Shown: one piece after another, positions 41,427 through 49,987 of the stretch
Layout of the letters: each line of letters begins with the position of its first letter
How positions within the stretch are numbered: position 1 is the stretch's first letter
Assembly (NCBI RefSeq): GCF_041537905.1
Contig: NZ_JBGRUO010000001.1
Coordinates: 124,001-188,000, forward strand
Reading direction: 5' to 3'
Length of the DNA stretch: 64,000 nt
Source of the DNA: Ruegeria_C sp041537905
Lineage (GTDB): Bacteria; Pseudomonadota; Alphaproteobacteria; Rhodobacterales; Rhodobacteraceae
Made by a program: the position numbers and the translations under genes
Notes under the pieces: model-generated
The model's input: only the letters and a program-made list of their open reading frames with translations
What the model was told of the DNA's origin: nothing
Database searches by the model: none

Positions 41427-42446
41427 ACCCTCAGCCGCCAGCAGCGCATCCAGTCGCGCGGTCAGCCGGATGAGTTGCTGACGCTGATCGGGGCGCAGTT
41501 TGCCACCGGTTCGGGCCAATTTGCTCCATTCCGCGTACATCTGATGGGCGAAGAGGAAGACAAAAACCGGGTTCTCATGGGCGCGATGCCCATAGCCCTC
41601 TTCCAGTGCCTGCAAATCTGCCAGAGGCAGCCCCGCAAACCCCAGCGCCTCGTGATCCTGTGGATCAAACGACTCTCCGGCATTCAGCCAGAACCGGGCG
41701 AGATCACCGTAGCCATAACCCTGCCTGCGGCTGCGGAAATCGATCGCGGTCAGCCGGTCATCAGCGACGATCAGGTTGAGCAGATGGAAATCGCCATGGG
41801 TGCGGCACAGCTGCGCCGGGGCGCTGCGGCAGCGCCGCCCTGCGCGGTGCAGGTAGGCGCAGAGGCCCAGAAACCGCTTGGGTTTGGGCATTGCCAATGC
41901 ACCTTGCCGGACTTTTGCCGCGCGTTCTGACAACCCGCCCAGAAAGCGGCCGGGCCGGAAGCCGCCAACCTGATCCATCCCGCCCCGATGCAGGGCTGCG
42001 GCATAGCGTCCGCACCAGCGCAGGATCGCGCTGCGATCACCAAGACCGAACCGCGCCCAGGACAGCGCCTTGCGACCACTATCGCCCGGCACGAAAGACT
42101 GGATCGACACGCCGCGCGCCGGATCGCGCCATACTATCTCTGGTACAGCGAGGTCCGGGAACGGGGCGAGTATGGTGCGGGCCCGATCCAGCGCCTCCAG
42201 ATCACGTGCCAGCCGATCAGGGCGAAACCGGCCAAATTCACCTTTCAGAACAAGCGCTTTGGCATCCGGCCCGGTGACTTTGACAACCGCCACAGACCGG
42301 CTGGAATCCAGCTTGAGCGAGCGCATCGAAACCGGCCGCGCGGGCCAGCCTATTTCTGCCGCCACATCGCGCCACAACGCGACCGTCTCATCCTCCAACA
42401 GGGAAGGGCCGGCCGCAATGGGCCGGTTGATTTCTATCTGTTTCAC
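41418..42446 (-). CDS. Aminoglycoside phosphotransferase-like (APH/choline kinase fold) protein
   Basis: About 342 residues from a GTG at 42446, with GAGG upstream; a frame open to 42551 would cover the trmD start. Kinase-fold signatures are the catalytic CRTHGDFHLLNLIV (HGD and N) and the metal-binding RLTAIDFRSRRQGYGYGDLARF (DFR/DxD-like), with a KVTGPDAKALVLKGEF ATP-side segment. It probably phosphorylates a small molecule, but the substrate is unknown. It is inverted within the rimM-trmD region. Confidence 0.82.
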   Translation of the reverse strand: MKQIEINRPIAAGPSLLEDETVALWRDVAAEIGWPARPVSMRSLKLDSSRSVAVVKVTGPDAKALVLKGEFGRFRPDRLARDLEALDRARTILAPFPDLAVPEIVWRDPARGVSIQSFVPGDSGRKALSWARFGLGDRSAILRWCGRYAAALHRGGMDQVGGFRPGRFLGGLSERAAKVRQGALAMPKPKRFLGLCAYLHRAGRRCRSAPAQLCRTHGDFHLLNLIVADDRLTAIDFRSRRQGYGYGDLARFWLNAGESFDPQDHEALGFAGLPLADLQALEEGYGHRAHENPVFVFLFAHQMYAEWSKLARTGGKLRPDQRQQLIRLTARLDALLAAEGSE

Positions 42447-42502
42447 TGCCGCCTCAATATGCTTATGGTTGCTTAGGCTTGGGTTTGTTTTACAAGCACC
42501 CC

Positions 42503-43297
42503 ATGACAGCGCCAAGCAAATCTCATGGCCGTAAGGCGATTCGCCCGACACTGCGGCCTCAGGAACTCATCTCCGCCACGCCAGACCTGCATGGCGTGTG
42601 GAAAGCCAAGATCATCACGCTCTTTCCCAGCGCCTTTCCCGGCGTGCTGGGCGAAAGCCTGACAGGCAAGGCCCTGCAAGAGGGGCTATGGCAGTTGGAA
42701 ACGGTCGATCTGCGGCAATTCGGCGTCGGCAAGCACCGCAATGTGGATGACACCCCAGCCGGTGGGGGCGCTGGCATGGTGCTGCGCCCGGACGTGCTGG
42801 GCGACGCGATCGAAAACACGATGGCGGGGGTTCAGGGCAACTGGCCGATGATCTATCTCAGCCCGCGCGGGCGACCCATGGACCAACAGATGATGCAGTC
42901 GCTGGCGCGTGCTGATGGCGTTACCCTGCTCTGTGGCCGGTTCGAGGGCGTCGATGAGCGGGTGCTGGAGCATTACGGCATTCAGGAGGTATCGCTCGGC
43001 GATTTCGTGATGACCGGCGGCGAGATCGCGGCACAGGCGCTGATCGACGCCACGGTGCGCCTGATCCCCGGCGTACTAGGCAATCAGGCCTCGACCGAGG
43101 AGGAGAGCTTTTCCTCGGGTCTGCTGGAGCATCCGCAATATACTCGCCCCGCCGAGTGGAAGGGCCGCACGATCCCCGATGTGCTGATGTCGGGGCATCA
43201 CGGCAAGGTGGCAGAGTGGCGGCGCGACATGAGCATGGAAATCACCCGCGCCCGCCGCCCGGATCTGTGGCGCAAACGCTCGGATGACGATGGCTGA
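42503..43297 (+). CDS. trmD: tRNA (guanine-N1-)-methyltransferase TrmD
   Basis: Makes m1G37 in tRNAs, preventing frameshifts. The 264-residue SPOUT protein has IITLFPSAFPG, the knot motifs LSPRGRPMDQQ, LLCGRFEGVDERVLEHY and VSLGDFVMTGGEIAAQALIDA. About 40 residues precede the usual family start (VWKAKIITLFP), so a GTG at 42596 is an alternative; the ATG at 42503 lies next to the divergent gene. Downstream comes a lipoprotein, then yegP and rplS. Confidence 0.95.
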   Translation: MTAPSKSHGRKAIRPTLRPQELISATPDLHGVWKAKIITLFPSAFPGVLGESLTGKALQEGLWQLETVDLRQFGVGKHRNVDDTPAGGGAGMVLRPDVLGDAIENTMAGVQGNWPMIYLSPRGRPMDQQMMQSLARADGVTLLCGRFEGVDERVLEHYGIQEVSLGDFVMTGGEIAAQALIDATVRLIPGVLGNQASTEEESFSSGLLEHPQYTRPAEWKGRTIPDVLMSGHHGKVAEWRRDMSMEITRARRPDLWRKRSDDDG

Positions 43298-43448
43298 CCC
43301 TGCCCCAAGGCATCGGCATTGCACCGCGACAGCTCCGACCCAAAAAAATTCACGCAATTAGGCCTCGTGCCATCTTTTTGCACGATTTTACCCGCTAAAG
43401 GTGAGTCGTCTGCTGCTTGTACTGAAATAACTATCTGGGGACTCTTTC

Positions 43449-43865
43449 ATGAAACGGATTGCTTTGGCTGCGGTCACGCTGCTGTCGGCCTGTGGCCAAT
43501 TGCCGGGACCTTCTGTGCCCTATCAGCCGGGTCAAAACCTCGACAGCGCGCGTGCCGCCTTCCAGGCCTGCGCACCAACCGCACCGAAATCGGGACAGAA
43601 CGCCGTTATAGGGAGTTACGCTGGAGGCTTCGTGCTGGCCGGGCTTATCGGCGTTGTCGCGGTCGCCGTCAGTGAAGACGATATCCGGACCAACGGCGAA
43701 TATAACGGCGTCGACCGGTGCCTATCGCGGTACGGCTTCGAGCGGCGTGAGCTTACGGGAGCCGAGCTGCAGCGCCTCAACACCAGCACACCTGAACAAC
43801 GGCGCGTGCTGCTGGACCAGCTGGTCGGCAGCGGATTGCAACAGACAGCATCAAATTCGTTCTGA
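43449..43865 (+). CDS. Putative lipoprotein
   Basis: A 138-residue protein with a lipobox, TLLSACG, and a mature domain with an internal hydrophobic span (VIGSYAGGFVLAGLIGVVAVAVSED). The pattern of ACAPTAPKSG before it and DRCLSRYGF after it leaves two cysteines outside the membrane. No family recognised. It lies alone between trmD and yegP, on the same strand. Confidence 0.7.
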   Translation: MKRIALAAVTLLSACGQLPGPSVPYQPGQNLDSARAAFQACAPTAPKSGQNAVIGSYAGGFVLAGLIGVVAVAVSEDDIRTNGEYNGVDRCLSRYGFERRELTGAELQRLNTSTPEQRRVLLDQLVGSGLQQTASNSF

Positions 43866-43994
43866 TTGCAGCGCCAAGGGTAAGGCTGGACGCGCCGACC
43901 GCGCGCGTTTGGCCATTCCGAAATCGCCTGTTGCCGCAGATCGCCACCGCTGTGTAAGCTCAGCCCACACAAATAACCGAGGGACAGGGAAGCC

Positions 43995-44327
43995 GTGGCT
44001 GCAAAATTCGAACTCTACACTGACAAATCCGGTGAATTCCGTTTTCGACTGAAGGCGGGCAATGGCGAAAATATTCTGGCCAGCGAAGGCTATAAGCAAA
44101 AGGCCAGCGCTGAAAACGGCATCAAGTCGGTCAAAGAAAACGCCCCCGACGATGCGCGCTATGAACGCAAGGAAACCACCGCTGGCAAGCTTATGTTCAA
44201 TCTCAAGGCCAGCAACGGTCAGGTGATCGGAACCTCGCAAAGCTATGCCAGTGCCTCGGGGCGCGACAACGGCATCGAGTCGGTCAAAAAGAACGCCCCC
44301 GACGCCGCGACCGACGACCAGACCTGA
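43995..44327 (+). CDS. YegP family protein with two DUF1508 repeats
   Basis: A 110-residue protein from a GTG start, consisting of two DUF1508 repeats: KFELYTDKSGEFRFRLKAGNGENILASEGY (about residues 4-33) and FNLKASNGQVIGTSQSY in the second, each followed by a conserved NGI-SVK segment. DUF1508 proteins are small soluble beta-alpha proteins of unknown function. Confidence 0.88.
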   Translation: MAAKFELYTDKSGEFRFRLKAGNGENILASEGYKQKASAENGIKSVKENAPDDARYERKETTAGKLMFNLKASNGQVIGTSQSYASASGRDNGIESVKKNAPDAATDDQT

Positions 44328-44341
44328 GCCGTCAATCAAGC

Positions 44342-44364
44342 AGGCCCCGCCATGGTCGGGGCCT
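44342..44364 (+). terminator. Hairpin after yegP
   Basis: AGGCCCCG pairs with CGGGGCCT (eight base pairs) around the loop ccatggt, followed by CTTG. Lies 15 bases after the yegP stop. It probably separates the yegP transcript from the rplS leader. Confidence 0.6.
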
Positions 44365-44563
44365 CTTGATCTGTCGCGCATCTGCTCTTATACACCGCTG
44401 GCCGGGACTCAGAGATGAGTCGCCCGGCTTGGGTTTATTGGCTTGCCTGTTTCTTCGACAGGCCAATGGCCACAGACCCAAAAACCGAAGAAATGACGAC
44501 CTGATCTCTGGCGGGCGCAGCGGCGGACCCGGTGAAGACCAAGAGCTCTGAGGCGCCACCACC

Positions 44564-44582
44564 TTCGTGGATCAACCACGAG
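44564..44582 (+). other. Hairpin in the rplS leader
   Basis: TTCGTGG pairs with CCACGAG (one G-U pair) around ATCAA, ending six bases before the AGGAG of rplS. Possible translational control element. The 273-base gap between yegP and rplS holds only this, the terminator hairpin and no gene I can support. Confidence 0.4.
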
Positions 44583-44600
44583 CAGATAGGAGTAGATCAG

Positions 44601-44984
44601 ATGGACCTGATCGCACAGCTTGAAGCGGAGCAGATCTCCGCTCTTGGGAAGGACATTCCCGATTTCAAACCCGGCGACACCATTCGCGTCGGCTACAAGG
44701 TGACCGAAGGCACACGCTCGCGCGTGCAGAACTACGAAGGCGTCTGCATCAGCCGCAAGAACGGCAATGGCATTGCCGGTTCGTTCACCGTTCGCAAGAT
44801 TTCCTTTGGCGAAGGCGTGGAACGTGTGTTCCCGCTGTTCTCGACCAATATCGACAGCATCACTGTTGTTCGCCGTGGCCGCGTCCGTCGCGCCAAACTG
44901 TACTATCTGCGCTCGCGCCGCGGTAAATCCGCCCGTATCGCAGAAGACACCCACTACAAGCCCAAGGCTGGCGCCCAGGCGTAA
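44601..44984 (+). CDS. rplS: 50S ribosomal protein L19
   Basis: A 127-residue L19 protein with the family core DFKPGDTIRVGYKVTEG, VQNYEGVCISRKNGNG, and RRAKLYYLRSRRGKSARI. I start at the ATG at 44601 with AGGAG upstream; the frame is open in front but unrelated. The rpmE gene follows by 11 bases. Confidence 0.97.
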   Translation: MDLIAQLEAEQISALGKDIPDFKPGDTIRVGYKVTEGTRSRVQNYEGVCISRKNGNGIAGSFTVRKISFGEGVERVFPLFSTNIDSITVVRRGRVRRAKLYYLRSRRGKSARIAEDTHYKPKAGAQA

Positions 44985-44995
44985 GGAGCGGACCC

Positions 44996-45217
44996 ATGAA
45001 AAAAGACACTCATCCCGACTATCACGTGATCGACGTCAAAATGACCGACGGCACGGTTGTGCAGATGCGCTCGACCTGGGGCAAGGAAGGCGACCAGATG
45101 GCGCTGGATATCGACCCCTCGGTGCACCCAGCCTGGACCGGCGGCAACACCCGCCTGATGGATGCCGGCGGCCGCGTGTCCAAGTTCAAAAAGAAATACG
45201 AAGGCCTGGGCTTCTAA
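44996..45217 (+). CDS. rpmE: 50S ribosomal protein L31
   Basis: A 73-residue L31. The sequence HPDYHVIDVKMTDGTVVQM and the C-terminal GGRVSKFKKKYEGLG fit the family. It has no Cys zinc-binding pairs, so it belongs to the zinc-independent (C-minus) form. Cotranscribed with rplS and followed by a strong hairpin. Confidence 0.95.
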   Translation: MKKDTHPDYHVIDVKMTDGTVVQMRSTWGKEGDQMALDIDPSVHPAWTGGNTRLMDAGGRVSKFKKKYEGLGF

Positions 45218-45239
45218 ACACCCGGTGCTTTTTCGAGTT

Positions 45240-45266
45240 GAGGCCGCCCACTGGGCGGCCTCTTTT
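45240..45266 (+). terminator. Intrinsic terminator of rplS-rpmE
   Basis: Perfect 10-bp stem GAGGCCGCCC/GGGCGGCCTC around a three-base loop, then TTTT. Classic intrinsic terminator, 22 bases after the rpmE stop. Confidence 0.9.
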
Positions 45267-45280
45267 GTTGCCGATATAGC

Positions 45281-45487
45281 TCAACCACCATCCGCCTCGC
45301 GCGCGCCAGACCACGAATCGCGGTCGATATCGAGATCAGGAAACCCCTCGGGGTCAAAAACAGGCCGCTCCACCCCGGAGTTCAACTGCTTGCGGAAATC
45401 CCCAAGCAGCCGCAGCACAATGGGTATGAGCATCGTCAGCGCCACAAGATTGACCACCGCCAGCAGCCCCATCAGCGGAAACGCGTT
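45281..45487 (-). pseudogene. C-terminal remnant of a sodium:alanine/glycine symporter-like gene
   Basis: An open frame of 96 codons (GTG at 45571) whose last 69 codons resemble the C-terminal end of AGCS-type symporters: a membrane helix (LAVVNLVALTMLIPIVLRLL), then a cytoplasmic tail with PVFDPEGFPDLDID. The preceding part does not resemble the family, and the rest of the protein is missing, with a different gene next to it. It is best read as a leftover, although it could encode a short protein. Assignment is from memory of family tails, so moderate. Confidence 0.5.
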
Positions 45488-45576
45488 AAACCCAAGGCAA
45501 CAGACGCGATCAGACAGACCGCGTTTGAACGGGATCGCAGTTCGGTCTTTAATCACTTGGTTCCGAAGCACCGTGC

Positions 45577-46401
45577 CTAGGGCTTGGAAATCAGGTACCC
45601 GGCACCCGCTCTCTCGACGCGCAAAAAACCGTCAAGATGCCCGCCAGCGACGAATGTGTCACTGCCTGCAAGCGCTTCAAGAATGGTGTGCCGCGTCTTG
45701 GCCGCCTGCACACCATCATAGTCATAGACAAGACCGACATCCGGATCGGGCGCTTGTAACGCGCCCACGTGCAGAGCGTCGCCCCACAGCAGCAAAGACT
45801 CATTGGCGCTGGCAAACTGGTATCCGCAATGCCCCGGCGTATGACCTGGCAGAGAAACCAGCGCAAGCCCTGGTATCAGTTCACCAACCGGGGTGGCAGC
45901 AAGCCGATCATCGTAGGCAGAGGCGACCTGCGCGACAATATCGAACCCGCTACGCCGGGCTTTGGGGGCTCGGTCGCGCTCCAGTGGATCGCTGTAAAAT
46001 CTCAAATCCATCTCCGGGGCGATCACGCGTGCCTGCGGGAAATAGGCACCGCCGCCAGCATCCATCAACCCCAAGGCGTGATCGCCATGGAAATGGGTCA
46101 GCAATACCGTTTCAATCTGTTCCGGCGACACGCCCAACTCGGCAAGCTGAGGCCGCATCTTCCCGAAATCCGGCCCCCAACCGGTTCCCGCACCCGCATC
46201 GATCAGCATGATCTTCCCCGGCCCTCGCACTAGAAAACAGTTCACCGGGATGCTCAGCTTTGGCGCGCCCCACCGCGCGACAGCCTTGCTACAGGCCACT
46301 TTGCCTTTCTGGTGCATTATGACACTCAACGGCGCTTCAAATGTGCCGTCAAACAGCCTCGTTATGCTGTATTGACCTATCTGCTGTGTTTCCTGCGCCA
46401 T
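45577..46401 (-). CDS. MBL-fold metallohydrolase
   Basis: A 274-residue metallo-beta-lactamase-fold hydrolase. Metal ligands are in LLTHFHGDHALGLMDAGG (HxHxDH), SLPGHTPGHCGYQF (His) and WGDALHVGAL (Asp, His). Substrate unknown; relatives hydrolyse lactones or thioesters. The start is the ATG at 46401 because GGAGG lies nearby; an ATG at 46419 is in frame. No signal peptide is evident. Confidence 0.9.
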   Translation of the reverse strand: MAQETQQIGQYSITRLFDGTFEAPLSVIMHQKGKVACSKAVARWGAPKLSIPVNCFLVRGPGKIMLIDAGAGTGWGPDFGKMRPQLAELGVSPEQIETVLLTHFHGDHALGLMDAGGGAYFPQARVIAPEMDLRFYSDPLERDRAPKARRSGFDIVAQVASAYDDRLAATPVGELIPGLALVSLPGHTPGHCGYQFASANESLLLWGDALHVGALQAPDPDVGLVYDYDGVQAAKTRHTILEALAGSDTFVAGGHLDGFLRVERAGAGYLISKP

Positions 46402-46586
46402 ACCTAGCCTCCCACTCATGACAGCATCGCAAGGGTTAGAACCGGGTCAACCCGTTTCAGCGCATCTCAGCAAAGGTCACTCCCCGAAATTCATGCTTAC
46501 GACAGCGCTTCCCTTTGCACAGCACACCACATATAGTGCGGCCCAACAGCGCGGAGACAATCGCGCGGAATGTGGGACAGACAGGC

Positions 46587-47396
46587 ATGGCACATATCAT
46601 TGTCGTCGGGAACGAAAAGGGCGGCGCGGGGAAATCTACGGTTTCGATGCATGTGGCCACCGCCCTTGCGCGGATGGGATACAAGGTCAACACGCTGGAT
46701 CTTGACCTGCGCCAGCGCAGCCTCGGGCGCTATTTCGAAAACCGCCGCAGCTTCCTGCGCGATGCCGAGATCGACCTGCCCGGCCCCGTCAACCACGACC
46801 TGCCCGAGATCGACCCGCAGACTCTGAAACCGGGCGAGAACATCTATGACCATCGTCTGTCCGCCGCTGTTGGCTCACTTGAAACCGACAGCGACTATAT
46901 CCTGATCGACTGCCCCGGCTCGCATACGCGGCTGAGCCAGGTGGCGCATTCGCTGGCCGATACGCTGGTCACGCCGCTGAATGACAGCTTCATTGATTTC
47001 GATCTGCTGGCGCGCACGGATTCCAAGGGCGAGGCTATCGTCGGCCCCTCGGTCTATTCCGAGATGGTCTGGAACGCCCGCCAGTTGCGCGCGCAGGCCG
47101 GGTTGAAACCGATCGACTGGGTGGTGTTGCGCAACCGCGTCGGCACCCAGCGCATGGTCAACAAGGAAAAGATGGAGCGCGCGCTCAAGATGCTGTCCGA
47201 CCGGATCGGCTTCCGCATCGCGCCGGGCTTTTCCGAACGCGTCATCTTCCGCGAGTTGTTCCCGCGCGGCCTGACCCTGCTGGACCTAAAGGATATCGGC
47301 GTCAAGCAGCTCAACATCTCGAACGTTGCCGCCCGGCAGGAACTGCGCGACATGATGAAAGCCCTCAGCCTGCCCGGCGTCGAGATCGACTTCTGA
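46587..47396 (+). CDS. mipZ: MipZ-like ParA-family ATPase for division-site placement
   Basis: Acts as a gradient-forming inhibitor of FtsZ near the poles in alphaproteobacteria. The 269-residue protein has a deviant Walker A (NEKGGAGKSTVSMHVA), a switch region NTLDLDLRQRSLGRYFENR and IDCPGSHTRLSQVAHSLADT. The long second half with FDLLARTD and the extended C-terminus resemble MipZ more than plasmid ParA. Start at the ATG at 46587. Monocistronic. Its stop region is followed by about 180 bases with no gene I can support. Confidence 0.9.
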   Translation: MAHIIVVGNEKGGAGKSTVSMHVATALARMGYKVNTLDLDLRQRSLGRYFENRRSFLRDAEIDLPGPVNHDLPEIDPQTLKPGENIYDHRLSAAVGSLETDSDYILIDCPGSHTRLSQVAHSLADTLVTPLNDSFIDFDLLARTDSKGEAIVGPSVYSEMVWNARQLRAQAGLKPIDWVVLRNRVGTQRMVNKEKMERALKMLSDRIGFRIAPGFSERVIFRELFPRGLTLLDLKDIGVKQLNISNVAARQELRDMMKALSLPGVEIDF

Positions 47397-47579
47397 GCAC
47401 AATCCGGAAAGTGTAACATGGTTTCTTGGACCAAATTGCGGGGCTAGGTGTCTGGTCAAGGTTGTCCGGACGGAACCAGGCTATTCGATATCAAACCGGC
47501 AAGAAGCTGATCAAAATTGCGCCCTTGCCGTTTCCGAGCACGGTAACTCCCCGGCAAAACACGGCTATTTGGGAATGGT

Positions 47580-49973
47580 TTAAGGTTTGACGAGACCAAG
47601 GTCTCGCCGGAACACCTGTTTCCCAACCGTCAGTGCGTTCACTTTCTCGACGATGGCGTCGGCATCGATACCGTGATGGCGATAAAGATCGCCGATCGTG
47701 CCGGTCTGACCAAAGTGTTCAACGCCCATAGAGATGGTTTGATGCCCATGCACGCCCCCCAACCACGAAAGTGTTGCCGGATGCCCGTCGATGACGGTGA
47801 TCAGTTTGCAGTGCGGTGCAAGGTCCGACATCAGCGTTTCGATATGGGATCGTGCCGCCTGATTGCCGCGCGAGCGTGCGCGTTGCGCGGCCGTCCATCC
47901 GGCGTTCAGCCGATCAGCCGAGGTGACAGAAAGAACACCGATATCCCGGCGGCCTTCCCCAATCATTCCGGCGGCTCGGATTGCCTCCGGTGCAACGGCG
48001 CCCTGATAGGCGATCACAACTTCGCAATTTGGGCCCGGCTTGCGCAGCCAATAGGCCCCGTCGATGGCCCCTTGACGGAATTCATCGTCAACGCGCTTGC
48101 CCGGTTGCTCGATCGGGTTGGTGGTTAGGCGCAGGTAAACCGAACCGCCGATTTCGTCTCGCAGCCATGTGCGTTCGTCCGGTTGCCCCTCACCGTCGCG
48201 CTGGAGGTAGTCAAAGGCCCATTCCATGATCACCGCCAATTCATCGGCGAAGGCGGGTTCAAAGGCGGCCAACCCGTCCTGGCTCATGCCGATCAGAGGG
48301 GTGCCAACGGATTGGTGCGCGCCACCTTCCGGAGCCAGCGTCACACCCGAAGGCGTGCCCACCAGCATGAACCGCGCATCCTGATAGCAGGCGTAGTTCA
48401 GCGCATCGAGCCCGCGACAGACAAAGGGGTCGTACACTGTGCCAATCGGGATCAGCCGTTTGCCGAACAGGGAATGTGACAGCCCCGCTGCGCCCAGAAG
48501 CAGCATCAGGTTCATTTCGGCGATGCCAAGTTCGATATGCTGCCCTTTGGGCGTAAACTCCCATTTTGCGGTCGATGGGATGCGGTGTTCGATGAAAGCG
48601 TCAGCCTGTTCGGATCGGGAAAACAGCTTGCGCCGGTTCACCCAGGGGCCAAGGCTGGTTGTGCCGGTCACGTCGGGCGACGTGGTCACGATGCGCTCGG
48701 CCAGTTCGCTATCCCCTTTCGACAGATCGTCCAGGATCTTGCCAAAAGCCGTTTGGGTCGAAACCTCGCGGCTTGTGTCTATCCCGATGGGTGGCACGTC
48801 CAGCTTGTCATCATGATAGCGCCGCGGCCCTTCGGCGAAAAACGGAACCTTCGATAGAAAGCGCGTGAACGCCTCGGGATCAGGTACGGTGGCAAGGGGC
48901 TCCCATTCGTCGCCTGCGGCCACTCCCATATGGGCCTGCCACTGAGCAAATTGGCTGTTATTCATCAGCCCGCCATGATTGTCCTTGTGGCCGGCAATAG
49001 GTGTACCCCAACCTTTTACCGTATAGGCCAGAAAACAGGTCGGGCGATCATGATCGATCGCGGCAAATGCCTGGGCCATGGTCTCAACGCAGTTGCCACC
49101 AAGATTTTCCATCAATGCCGCGAGTTCGATGTCCGTGCGTCGCTCAATAAGGGCTGTCACGTCCCCTTGATCGCCCAGATTATCCATCAGGCGCTGGCGC
49201 CAGACTGCGCCACCCATGAAAGTCAGCGCTGAATAGTCCTGGTTGGGGCAGGCATCAATCCAGTCGCGCAGTCGCGCTCCTCCGGGTTCTTCGAATGCGG
49301 CGCGCTGTAGAATGCCGTATTTTACGCGCACGACGTCCCAGCCGAAGGCATCAAATATCTTCTCGATCCTCTCAAACAACCCTTCGCGCACGATGCCGTC
49401 CAGTGACTGGCGGTTGTAATCGATGATCCACCACGTATTGCGCAGGTCGTTCTTCCAGCCCTCCTGCAACGCCTCGTAGATATTGCCTTCGTCAAGTTCG
49501 GCATCGCCGACCAGTGCCACCATGCGCCCCATCGGGGCATCCGACCCCCAGCTTTTGGCCTTGATGTAGTCCTGGATGATCGACGCAAATGAGGTGATCG
49601 CCACACCCAGCCCCACCGATCCGGTCGAGAAGTCCACATCGTCGATATCCTTGGTGCGGCTGGGATAGCTCTGCACACCGCCAAACCCACGGAAATTCTC
49701 CATCTTCTCGCGGGTCTGGTTGCCCATGAGATATTGCATGGCGTGAAAGACCGGTGACGCATGGGGTTTGACAGCCACCCTGTCCTCTGGCCGCAGCGCC
49801 GAGAAATACAGGGCCGTCATGATCGATACCATCGACGCTGAAGATGCCTGATGCCCGCCGATCTTGATCCCATCCACCTTGGGCCGGACATGGTTGGCAT
49901 GGTGGATCATCCAATGCGACAACCACAGCAGGCGTTGTTCGACAATCTTCAGTTGGGTGGAGTCAGGATGCAT
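47580..49973 (-). CDS. mdeB: AceE-like 2-oxoacid dehydrogenase E1 (MdeB type)
   Basis: A 797-residue thiamin diphosphate enzyme, homologous to homodimeric pyruvate dehydrogenase E1. It has the diphosphate-binding GDAELDEGN...DYNRQSLDG segment, YSSR-type start (GGVQSYPSRTKDIDDVDF), IELGIAEMNLMLLLGAAG in the pyrimidine domain and AYQGAVAPEAIRAAG in the C-terminal domain. Being 14 bases downstream of the methionine gamma-lyase gene, it is probably the enzyme for 2-oxobutyrate as in the Pseudomonas mdeAB pair. Its length, shorter than AceE, and context support MdeB. Confidence 0.85.
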   Translation of the reverse strand: MHPDSTQLKIVEQRLLWLSHWMIHHANHVRPKVDGIKIGGHQASSASMVSIMTALYFSALRPEDRVAVKPHASPVFHAMQYLMGNQTREKMENFRGFGGVQSYPSRTKDIDDVDFSTGSVGLGVAITSFASIIQDYIKAKSWGSDAPMGRMVALVGDAELDEGNIYEALQEGWKNDLRNTWWIIDYNRQSLDGIVREGLFERIEKIFDAFGWDVVRVKYGILQRAAFEEPGGARLRDWIDACPNQDYSALTFMGGAVWRQRLMDNLGDQGDVTALIERRTDIELAALMENLGGNCVETMAQAFAAIDHDRPTCFLAYTVKGWGTPIAGHKDNHGGLMNNSQFAQWQAHMGVAAGDEWEPLATVPDPEAFTRFLSKVPFFAEGPRRYHDDKLDVPPIGIDTSREVSTQTAFGKILDDLSKGDSELAERIVTTSPDVTGTTSLGPWVNRRKLFSRSEQADAFIEHRIPSTAKWEFTPKGQHIELGIAEMNLMLLLGAAGLSHSLFGKRLIPIGTVYDPFVCRGLDALNYACYQDARFMLVGTPSGVTLAPEGGAHQSVGTPLIGMSQDGLAAFEPAFADELAVIMEWAFDYLQRDGEGQPDERTWLRDEIGGSVYLRLTTNPIEQPGKRVDDEFRQGAIDGAYWLRKPGPNCEVVIAYQGAVAPEAIRAAGMIGEGRRDIGVLSVTSADRLNAGWTAAQRARSRGNQAARSHIETLMSDLAPHCKLITVIDGHPATLSWLGGVHGHQTISMGVEHFGQTGTIGDLYRHHGIDADAIVEKVNALTVGKQVFRRDLGLVKP

Positions 49974-49987
49974 GGCGATCTCCGGGT

